Shown: positions 23,682 to 30,926 of the stretch, piece after piece | Layout: each line of letters starts with the position of its first letter | Position numbering within the stretch: position 1 is the first letter of the stretch | Assembly: GCA_040384325.1 (NCBI GenBank) | Contig: JAZKJL010000006.1 | Location: 124,001-188,000, forward strand | Direction of reading: 5' to 3' | Origin: JACMLX01 sp040384325 | GTDB lineage: Bacteria; Gemmatimonadota; Gemmatimonadetes; Gemmatimonadales; Gemmatimonadaceae | DNA: 64,000 nucleotides | The notes under the pieces: generated by a model | What the model was told of the DNA's origin: nothing | What the model saw: only the letters and a program-made list of their open reading frames with translations | Database searches by the model: none | Position numbers and translations under genes: made by a program

Positions 23682-24107
23682 ATGACCGCCTTCTGGCACC
23701 ACCACCACCACCACCTGCGCCGTCCGGTCGGACGCGCCCCGCGATGTGAACGCTTCGAGCGTCGCGACAGCCTGGCTCCTGCGGTGCGGCGCGCACTCAA
23801 GACCGCCGCCTACCGCGACTGCGATCATCACTGCGTGTACTGCGGCTGGGTGATGCCCTTCGCCGACGCGACGCTGGACCACGTCCAGCCCATCGCCCGC
23901 GGCGGGCGGTCGCAGCCCGGCAACCTCGTCGTGGCGTGCGGGCCCTGCAACCGGCTCAAGGCCGACCTCAATCCTCAGGATTTCTTCGCCCGCTGGCCGA
24001 GTGCGGGTGAAAACTTCATGCGCTACGCACGGGCGGTGCATCGCCAGCTGAAGCGGTCGGCGCGACGGGCGGTGAGCCTGGCGTGGGCGGAGGCCGAGGC
24101 GGCCTGA
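23682..24107 (+). CDS. HNH endonuclease-domain protein with natural His tract
   Basis: 141 residues from ATG with GGAGG 4 nt upstream. The HNH core is CVYCG ... ATLDHVQPIARGG ... NLVVACGPCNRLK. An unusual natural HHHHHH lies near the N-terminus (MTAFWHHHHHHLRR). The C-terminal helical region (ENFMRYARAVHRQLKRS) is similar to the HNH protein encoded at 16394-16729, so they are paralogues. Role unknown. Confidence 0.8.
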   Translation: MTAFWHHHHHHLRRPVGRAPRCERFERRDSLAPAVRRALKTAAYRDCDHHCVYCGWVMPFADATLDHVQPIARGGRSQPGNLVVACGPCNRLKADLNPQDFFARWPSAGENFMRYARAVHRQLKRSARRAVSLAWAEAEAA

Positions 24108-24184
24108 CCCGTCCGCGTCGCGGTTCGCGACGGCTCTCGCGAGTAGGCCGGCGCGACCGCAGTGTCACACGGTCGTGCGCAAGA

Positions 24185-25093
24185 TCATCGCGCCCGCCGA
24201 ACGGTGGTGGGCAGTCGATTGAGCTGAGCGGCCAGATCGCGCACCAGGGGGCCGACCTGCAGGTTCGGGCGCCCCCAGGCCATGCCGTCCACCTCGATCA
24301 CGGCGCCGTTCCGCACCGCGCGCAGGTCGCGCCAGCCCGGTGTGTCACGAAGCCGCGCCAGCTGCGAGGAGCCGTCCTCGCGGCGCCCGGTGATGATCAC
24401 GTCCGGATCGCGCGCCAGGAATGCTTCCAGCGACAGCGTGGGAAACTCGCCGGGCACGTCGGCGAAGGGGTTGTCGGCGCCGGCCACGCTGATCAGTTCC
24501 GCCATGTAGCTGCGTGCGGCGGAGATGATCACCGGTGCCCGGCTGATCACGTACACCGCGGTGGGTCGCGGTCGCGCGCGCGACTGTTGCCGGACTGCGC
24601 GCAGGTCGGCCCGCAGCGCTGCCGCTGCGGCCGTCGCACGCGGCGCGATCCCGAGCAACGCGCCGAGATCACGGATCGTCGCGAACAGGGCAGTGGTGTC
24701 CTTGGTCTCCAGCAGGTACACCGGTACGCCGGCCGCCCGCATGCGGTTCACGACCGGCACGTTCCGCTGGCCGTTCCAGGCGATGAACAGGTCGGGGCGC
24801 GCCGACAGCAGCGTCTCGATGCTGGGATCGATGCCACCGCCCACGTCGATCGCCTTCGCCACTGCGCTGGCGGTGTCGTAGCGCGTGCGGGCGGCGATGC
24901 GATCCGCCGCCCCGAGCGACACGATGATGTCGATCGCCGATCCCATCAGCGACGCCACGCGTTTCGCCGGCGCCTTCACCGTGACCGACAGCCCGGCGCC
25001 ATCGCGCACCGTGACGGCCTGCGCCGCGGCGGGACGGTGCAGCAGCAACAGCGCCGCGACACCGCTCACGGCGACGCGCAGGCCGGCCCGCAT
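24185..25093 (-). CDS. ABC-type metal-chelate/B12 substrate-binding protein
   Basis: 302 residues with a signal peptide (VSGVAALLLLHRPAAAQA). The BtuF/FepB-type fold is indicated by the start AKRVASLMGSAIDIIVSLGA, SIETLLSARPDLFIAW, and the end PDVIITGRR and NGAVIEVDGMAWGRPN. This family delivers cobalamin, haem or ferric siderophores to a BtuC-type permease. No permease or ATPase is encoded nearby, so it may rely on a distant transporter. Its ATG overlaps the NAD synthase stop by 1 bp (TGATG). Confidence 0.85.
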   Translation of the reverse strand: MRAGLRVAVSGVAALLLLHRPAAAQAVTVRDGAGLSVTVKAPAKRVASLMGSAIDIIVSLGAADRIAARTRYDTASAVAKAIDVGGGIDPSIETLLSARPDLFIAWNGQRNVPVVNRMRAAGVPVYLLETKDTTALFATIRDLGALLGIAPRATAAAAALRADLRAVRQQSRARPRPTAVYVISRAPVIISAARSYMAELISVAGADNPFADVPGEFPTLSLEAFLARDPDVIITGRREDGSSQLARLRDTPGWRDLRAVRNGAVIEVDGMAWGRPNLQVGPLVRDLAAQLNRLPTTVRRAR

Positions 25094-26913
25094 CAATAGT
25101 CCACCGGTCGCAGGTAGCTCTCGCCGATGGCGGTGGGGCCGATCAGCGCCACGGTCGGCAGGCGCCGCTTCCAGTGCGTGGATTCGAGGCGGCGCCGGAC
25201 GATCTCGATGTCGCGCGCATCGAACCCGCGCGCCACCAGCTCCTGCGGCGTCCATCCGTTCAGCATCCAGTTCAGCAACTCGTCGGCGCGGGCGTAACTG
25301 ATCCCGAAATCGCCTTCGTCGGTCTGCCCCTGGATCAGGTCCGCCGATGCGGGCTTGTCGATGATGTCGGCCGGCACGCCAAGATGCCGCGCCAGCGCCC
25401 AGACCTGCGACTTGTACAGGTCACCGAGCGGGTTGATGGGCGGGGAATCGTCGGCATGCCAGGTGTAGTACCCGAACAGCCGCTCGGTCTTGTTGCCGGT
25501 GCCGAGCGGCACGCCGCGATGTTTTGCGCTGAGGTCGAACAGCGTGATCATGCGCGTGCGTGCCATGACGTTGCCACGGCGCGCCGGGTCGGCGTCGGGC
25601 TCGTGTTGCAGGTAGCCGTCCACCGCAGCCGTGATCTCCATCGTCCGGTGCTGGATGCCCAGCGCGTCGATCACCAGCTGCGCGTGCGCGAGGCTGTCGG
25701 CACTCGACGATCGGTACGGCATGCGCACCGCCAGCACGTTCTCGGCGCCGAGCGCGCGCGCGGCGAGGTAGGTCGTGACCGCCGAGTCCACGCCGCCCGA
25801 CAATCCGATCACGGCGGTGGTGAAGCCACGTCGCGCCATCTCGTCGCGGATGAACTGCACCAGCCACTGCTCCACCAGCGGAGCGTTGATCTCCAGCGGC
25901 GCCGGGCCACCCGAGACATTCGACGAGCCACCCGCGACAACCGTCGTTGCCGCGGGCACCGCAGCCAGCGCCGCCACCGGCTCGTCGGCTGCATCGTACG
26001 ACAGCACCGCCGGTCGGCGCTCCATCGCCGCCTCGAGGCTCTGCGTCAGGTGCGGCCAGGCGTGCGACACGTCGCTGAGCAGCGGGGCATCGGCGCGGGC
26101 CCGAACCAGGTCGCGCAGGTCGCAGGTGAGCACCGCCATCGCCGGCGTGAACAAGGGCAGCGTGTGGCGCACGTCGCCATGCGGGCCGCAGATGATCGAG
26201 CTGCCGCTGAACATCTTGCCACCTTCACTGCCCACCAGGTTGCTGAGCGACACGAACATGCCGTGTTCCTCGGCGATGTCGCGGATCAGCCGTTCCCACC
26301 GGTACACGCTGGCCGGGCCGCCGTTGGCATCGGTGCGTGGCCACGGCCCGCGTGCGGGCGCCGCCGACGACACGAACACCACCTCGGCGCCGTCCAGCGC
26401 GGCGATGGTGCCGGTGATGGAGTGCCAGGCATCCTCGCAGACCAGCATCGCGGCACGGCCCCAGCGCGTGTCGAACGCACGGATCTCACGACCTGCCTCC
26501 ACGAAGCGGGCTTCGTCGAACAGGCCGTAGGTGGGGAGGAAATTCTTGCGGTGCACGTGCACGATGACCGGTTCCGCGAGGCCGAGCGTGACGTACATCA
26601 CGCTGTTGTGCAGCGTATTGCGCCAGCGTTCGTAGAAGCCGATCACGACGTCGAGCACCACGCCCGCGGGCGCGATTCGTGCGAAGTCATGGTGCAGGTC
26701 AGCGGCCAGCGTACCGGCGGTGACGGCGAGGTCGCGCACCCCGCCTTCCAGGAAGTAGCCGGTGAGGGCGGTTTCCGGGAAATGCAGCACGTCGGGGCGT
26801 GGATCGAGCGCGATCGCCTCGGCCAGCAGGCCGGCGACCTGCGCGCGGTTGGCGGTGTAGTTGGCCTTGGCGGGCCGGAACTGCGCGAGGCCGAGGCGAA
26901 GCAGACGAGGCAT
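25093..26913 (-). CDS. nadE: Glutamine-dependent NAD+ synthetase
   Basis: 606 residues, normal for the two-domain type. The N-terminal nitrilase-like glutaminase has the Glu-Lys-Cys triad: E47 (HFPETAL), K123 (VHRKNFLPTYG) and C159 (LVCEDAWHS). The C-terminal synthetase domain shows the PP-loop SGGVDS (about 372-377) and the family's GTGNKTERLFGYYTWH. It converts NaAD, ATP and glutamine to NAD+, the last step of NAD synthesis. The NAD-consuming RES toxin lies elsewhere in this window. The downstream periplasmic binding protein is co-transcribed. Confidence 0.95.
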   Translation of the reverse strand: MPRLLRLGLAQFRPAKANYTANRAQVAGLLAEAIALDPRPDVLHFPETALTGYFLEGGVRDLAVTAGTLAADLHHDFARIAPAGVVLDVVIGFYERWRNTLHNSVMYVTLGLAEPVIVHVHRKNFLPTYGLFDEARFVEAGREIRAFDTRWGRAAMLVCEDAWHSITGTIAALDGAEVVFVSSAAPARGPWPRTDANGGPASVYRWERLIRDIAEEHGMFVSLSNLVGSEGGKMFSGSSIICGPHGDVRHTLPLFTPAMAVLTCDLRDLVRARADAPLLSDVSHAWPHLTQSLEAAMERRPAVLSYDAADEPVAALAAVPAATTVVAGGSSNVSGGPAPLEINAPLVEQWLVQFIRDEMARRGFTTAVIGLSGGVDSAVTTYLAARALGAENVLAVRMPYRSSSADSLAHAQLVIDALGIQHRTMEITAAVDGYLQHEPDADPARRGNVMARTRMITLFDLSAKHRGVPLGTGNKTERLFGYYTWHADDSPPINPLGDLYKSQVWALARHLGVPADIIDKPASADLIQGQTDEGDFGISYARADELLNWMLNGWTPQELVARGFDARDIEIVRRRLESTHWKRRLPTVALIGPTAIGESYLRPVDY

Positions 26914-26989
26914 GCCGGAAAACTAGCCCGTTCACGCCCGTCGACGGGGCGCACGAAGGGCGCTGTCCCATCCCGATAGATTCCATCAC

Positions 26990-28987
26990 GTGGCCCGACA
27001 CCCCGCTCACCTGATTTTCGCCGCCGGCATGCTGCTGGCAGCGCCGCTCCGCGCCCAAGGCAGCGACCCGGCCGCCATCGTGCCCCTCCCGCAGTCGTCG
27101 CTGGTGCTCGCCCGCGACGGGTCGGTGATCGGCGAGTTCGGCAAGCAGGTGCGCACCAGCATCAGCATCGGCTCACTACCGCGCTACGTGGGGCAGGCGT
27201 TCGTGGCGGTGGAGGACCAGCGGTTCTACCAGCACGACGGCGTGGACCTGGTCGGCGTGGCGGCGGCGATGAAGGATGCGGTGATGGGCAACGCCCGCGG
27301 TGCCAGCACGATCACGCAGCAGCTGGTGGGCAACATGCACCCCACCATCATCGACCGGCGGGATGGCTCGCCGCTGCGCAAGCTGCGCGAGCAGTCCGCA
27401 GCGCGCGACATGGAGAAGCGCTACACCAAGGCGCAGATCCTCGAGGCCTACCTGAACACGATCCATTTCGGGCACGGCTGGTACGGCATCGACGCGGCGT
27501 CACGGCACTATTTCAGCAAGCCCGCCGCGCGACTGACGCTGGCCGAGGCGGCGACACTGGCCTCGATGCCGAAGGGGCCGGCGCTGTACGATCCGGTGCG
27601 GTATCCCGAGCGAGTCCGCCAGCGTCGGAACCTGGTGCTGTCGCTGATGGCGGAGCAGAAGTACATCACCGCCGCCGAGAAGACGCGGGCGCAGGCTGCG
27701 TCGCTCGGCACGGTGCGGCAGGCGCTCGATCCGAGCTACAACTACATGGTGAGCGTGGCGCGTGTGCAGGCGGAACGTGGTGGCGTCAACCTGGCCGAAG
27801 GTGGTTTCCGCGTCGTGACCACGCTCGACCCGGTGCTGCAGCGTGCGTCGGCCACCGCACTGCGCGAGGTGGTGGGGAGTGCCGAGACGCCGCGTCGCAA
27901 GCAGAAGAAGGGTGCGCCCGCCCCGCCCGCCGCCGGTACGCTGCAAGGTGCGCTGGTGATGCTGTCGCCGATGACCGGCGAGGTACTGGCACTGGTCGGC
28001 GGCAAGGACTTCGCCGCCTCCTCGTTCGATCGCGTGATCGATGGGCGCAGGCAGCCGGGCTCCAGCTTCAAGCCGTTCGTCTACGGCACCGCGCTGCTGC
28101 AGGGCATCGCGGCCAATACCATCGAGCTGGACACGGCGCTCAGCATCCTGTTGCCGACGGGCAAGACGTATTCGCCCGACAACTCGGATGGGAAGTTCCT
28201 TGGCTCGCTGACGATGCGCGAGGCACTGGTGCAGTCGCGCAACCCCGTGGCGGTGCAACTCGGCATGCAGGTGACGATCGACAGCATCGCCGCGCTGGCG
28301 CATCGCATGGGGCTGGACGCGAACATCCCGCCGTATCCCTCGAGTGCGATCGGCACCGCCAGCGTACGACCGCTCGACATGGCGGCGGCGTACGGCGCGA
28401 TCGCCAACGGCGGCTCGGCGATCAAGCCGCGCTTCGTGCTGCGGGTCGAGGATCGCACCGGTCGCACGGTGTGGGCGCCGAAGGTGGTGCCACCGCAGTA
28501 CGCGCTCGACACGCGCGCCGCGTTCGTCTTGCGTGACATGATGCGCGACGTGGTGGATCGCGGCACGGGGACGTCGGTGCGGAAGTACGTCGCAAAGGAG
28601 ATCCCGGTGGCGGGGAAGACCGGCACCACCAACGGCAGCACCGACGTCTGGTTCGTGGGCATGACACCGGAGCTGGTGGGCGCCGTGTGGGTGGGTTACG
28701 ACGCGCCGAAGCCGATCGCGGGCGGTCAGGCGGCAGGTGGCACGGTGGCCGCACCGATCTTCGGACGCGCGGTGCAGGCGTACTACGCAGTCAACAAGAC
28801 CAGCCTGCCCTGGACGCCTCCGCCGGGCGTTGTGTCGATGGAACTGGACCGTGACACCGGGCTGCCAGCCACACCTGAGACGCTGCCGACGAAGCGGTAC
28901 ACGGAGTGGTTCGTGAGCGGTACGGAGCCCGGCGCGATCCCGGTGGATGTCTGGAAGCTGGTGGAACTGGGCGGGATCGGGCGGTAA
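26990..28987 (+). CDS. Penicillin-binding protein 1A (transglycosylase/transpeptidase)
   Basis: 665 residues from GTG. The GT51 domain has the catalytic E75 (FVAVEDQRFYQHDG), GASTITQQL and RKLREQ. The transpeptidase has S358 (PGSSFKPF), SRN (416-418) and KTGTT (543-547). The N-terminus (LIFAAGMLLAAPLRAQ) looks cleavable rather than a classic cytosolic tail plus membrane anchor, so the enzyme may be periplasmic or weakly anchored. It polymerises and cross-links peptidoglycan. It is divergent from nadE. Confidence 0.92.
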   Translation: MARHPAHLIFAAGMLLAAPLRAQGSDPAAIVPLPQSSLVLARDGSVIGEFGKQVRTSISIGSLPRYVGQAFVAVEDQRFYQHDGVDLVGVAAAMKDAVMGNARGASTITQQLVGNMHPTIIDRRDGSPLRKLREQSAARDMEKRYTKAQILEAYLNTIHFGHGWYGIDAASRHYFSKPAARLTLAEAATLASMPKGPALYDPVRYPERVRQRRNLVLSLMAEQKYITAAEKTRAQAASLGTVRQALDPSYNYMVSVARVQAERGGVNLAEGGFRVVTTLDPVLQRASATALREVVGSAETPRRKQKKGAPAPPAAGTLQGALVMLSPMTGEVLALVGGKDFAASSFDRVIDGRRQPGSSFKPFVYGTALLQGIAANTIELDTALSILLPTGKTYSPDNSDGKFLGSLTMREALVQSRNPVAVQLGMQVTIDSIAALAHRMGLDANIPPYPSSAIGTASVRPLDMAAAYGAIANGGSAIKPRFVLRVEDRTGRTVWAPKVVPPQYALDTRAAFVLRDMMRDVVDRGTGTSVRKYVAKEIPVAGKTGTTNGSTDVWFVGMTPELVGAVWVGYDAPKPIAGGQAAGGTVAAPIFGRAVQAYYAVNKTSLPWTPPPGVVSMELDRDTGLPATPETLPTKRYTEWFVSGTEPGAIPVDVWKLVELGGIGR

Positions 28988-29030
28988 GGACGACCTTTCG
29001 TTACTGCGGCAGTGCGCGACAACAGCTCAT

Positions 29031-29187
29031 CGCAGAACGGAACAGCCGCAGAACTGAACGGCCGCAGAAGGGCTGTCGCGACGTTCGTGATGACGACCGA
29101 AAAATCACCGTCGACGGACCTCAACCGTCGCACGTCACGCGCACGCTCTTCTGCGGCTTTGCCGTTCCGCGGCCGTTCCGTTCTGCG
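29031..29187. repeat. Inverted-arm element, AGAACGGAAC class
   Basis: Left arm 29031-29070 and right arm 29148-29187 are about 80 percent complementary over 40 nt. The left arm starts CGCAGAACGGAAC and ends GGCCGCAGAAG; the right arm is its reverse complement (CTTCTGCGGC... GTTCTGCG). The 77-nt spacer looks unrelated. No gene is present. The architecture is like that of the repeats at 43.1-43.5 kb and 63.8-64 kb, but with a different arm sequence. Confidence 0.75.
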
Positions 29188-29237
29188 ATCCGGCCGTTCG
29201 ACGATGCCACGGTGATGTAAGGATCAACGCCGCGAAC

Positions 29238-30011
29238 TCACGTCCCGCCGTACCACTCGTAGCCGCGATCGCTCCAGTATCCGCCGTTCGCGCGGGGGAG
29301 CACCACGATCTTCGTCAGGTACTTGGTGTTCTTGTATCCGAGCTTCACCGGCCCGTGTACACGCGCCGGTGCGCCGTAGGCGGGGCTGAGGCGGCGGCCA
29401 TCCTTGGCGAGGACCAGCATGGTCTGCGGATGGAGCACGCTCTCCATGTCCCAACTCTCGTGGTAGCCGTCGTCGAAGCTCGCGAAGTCGACGAATGCCG
29501 CATCGCCAGTCGGCTGCACCGCGGCCAGCAGCGCGCGCATCGGCACGCCGGTGAAATCGGCGACCGCCGTCCACCCTTCCACGCAGTAGTGCGGCACCCG
29601 CTGCGTCACGGTCGGCAGCGCGCGTAGTTCGTCGAAGGTGAAGGTGCGAGGCGTTTTCACCGCGCCGTTCACCTCGAGACGCCAGACCCCCATCGCCGCC
29701 TCGTTCCAGACGGGGACCTGCTTGCTGACCCAATAGGTCGGGAATCGCGCGCCGGCAGGCGGCACGCCCCCGGTGCGCGCCAGCGTGCTGCGGCCCAGCA
29801 ACCAGCGTTCGAACTTCTCGTTCTGTCGGGTCGCGAACGTCAGCAACTGCTCGGCGGACCGCGGACCTGGGCTGTTGCAGGCTGCCAGCACCGTGGCGCC
29901 GATGCCGACCGTGGAGAGGCGCAGGAACGCGCGCCGGTCGAGACGGCCGGCGGCACGGGCGCGTTCCACCACCTCGTCTGCCTTTCGCAGGATCTCGCGA
30001 TGTGTGCTCAC
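29238..30011 (-). CDS. SUOX-fold molybdopterin oxidoreductase (MsrP/YedY-like)
   Basis: 257 residues. A twin-arginine signal (RRAFLRLSTVG with lipobox-like AAC) implies folded export. The molybdenum-ligand Cys lies in VPHYCVEGWTAVADFTGVPM, the conserved RxCxEGWs segment, and LHPQTMLVLAKDG, YGAPARVHGPVKLGYKNTKY match the SUOX fold. YedY/MsrP reduces methionine sulfoxide in periplasmic proteins with electrons from a cytochrome b; the cytochrome b gene is directly upstream with a 4-bp overlap. Start GTG. Confidence 0.9.
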   Translation of the reverse strand: MSTHREILRKADEVVERARAAGRLDRRAFLRLSTVGIGATVLAACNSPGPRSAEQLLTFATRQNEKFERWLLGRSTLARTGGVPPAGARFPTYWVSKQVPVWNEAAMGVWRLEVNGAVKTPRTFTFDELRALPTVTQRVPHYCVEGWTAVADFTGVPMRALLAAVQPTGDAAFVDFASFDDGYHESWDMESVLHPQTMLVLAKDGRRLSPAYGAPARVHGPVKLGYKNTKYLTKIVVLPRANGGYWSDRGYEWYGGT

Positions 30012-30760
30012 GTGTCATCCTCCGTGCGTGCCGGCGCGAGGTTCACGAACGGGCGCGCATTCCGTGCCTCGGGCGACCAGCGATCCTCGTCATAGCCGCC
30101 GGTGGTCATCGCGCGCAGTGCGTACGGATCGACGGCGAAGACCATCACCACGTGCACCAGCACCAGCACCGCCAGCAACAGCATGGCGAGGAAATGCCAC
30201 CAGCGCGCGAGGTGATACCCGCCCATCGCCGCCGCCAGCCATCCGAGTGAGACCGGCTTCCAGATCGCGATGCCGCTGATCACCGACACCACGCCAAGCA
30301 CGATCATCGAGCTGTAGGCGTACTTCTGCAGCGCGTTGTGCTTGCCCTGCGCAGGATGTCTGGCGCGCAGGCCGAGATAAAATCGCGCCATCTGGATGGC
30401 ATCGCGAACGGAACCTCGACGCGGTGCGAGCTGGCGCCACTCGCCGCGGAACCAGAGATAGCCGATGTAGAGCAGCCCATTCGCGACCAGCAACCACATC
30501 ATCGCGAAGTGCCAATGGCGTGCGCCGCCGAGCCAGCCGCCGAAGGTGAGGTTGGCCGGCACCGCCGTGCCTTCCCATGGCCACCACGCAAAGGTCTGGC
30601 CCTTCGGCGCGAAGGCGGGGCTGGCGTTGAAGATGCGCAGTCCCGACGCGCCCATGATCACGAGCGCGAACGCGCTCAGCCAATGCGTGACGCGCACGAT
30701 GGGATGATGCCTGGTGCGACTCGGCGACGTTTTCGCTGCATCGGGGGACGGTTCGTGCAT
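30008..30760 (-). CDS. Cytochrome b561-type membrane subunit
   Basis: 250 residues from the ATG with GGAG 5 nt upstream. There are four main hydrophobic helices with His in helices: VRVTHWLSAFALVIMG, HWHFAMMWLLVANGLLY, YHLARWWHFLAMLLLAVLVLVH. These are the haem ligands of the formate dehydrogenase gamma/Ni-Fe hydrogenase cytochrome b family. It should transfer quinol electrons to the adjacent molybdoenzyme, replacing the unrelated MsrQ subunit found in E. coli. Confidence 0.88.
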   Translation of the reverse strand: MHEPSPDAAKTSPSRTRHHPIVRVTHWLSAFALVIMGASGLRIFNASPAFAPKGQTFAWWPWEGTAVPANLTFGGWLGGARHWHFAMMWLLVANGLLYIGYLWFRGEWRQLAPRRGSVRDAIQMARFYLGLRARHPAQGKHNALQKYAYSSMIVLGVVSVISGIAIWKPVSLGWLAAAMGGYHLARWWHFLAMLLLAVLVLVHVVMVFAVDPYALRAMTTGGYDEDRWSPEARNARPFVNLAPARTEDDT

Positions 30761-30831
30761 GGGCGCTCCGGTGGCCGGTTCGGCTGCTGTATCCGCCGCC
30801 ACGCCGAACCGTTCCCGCACCGCTCAACGCG

Positions 30832-30867
30832 CTGAGCGCGCTACCGGCATTCCGGCAGCGCGCTCAG
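30832..30867. terminator. Hairpin downstream of lon
   Basis: A perfect 11-bp stem (CTGAGCGCGCT / AGCGCGCTCAG) with an inner CCGG/CCGG pair. There is no T-tract. It lies between the lon stop and the next same-strand gene and may terminate lon. Confidence 0.5.
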
Positions 30868-30926
30868 GCGTGTGAGTGCCGAGACGGAGCGGGCGCATGC
30901 ACCCGCTGGTCCGTCACGATCCGGCG

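Noticed and set aside
25174..26979. A 601-codon plus-strand frame opposite nadE
   Set aside because: Shadow of NAD synthetase; composition is Arg/His-rich without motifs.
29031..29187. Rho-independent terminator of PBP1
   Set aside because: Arms are 77 nt apart and imperfect with no T-tract; a repeat element explains them better.
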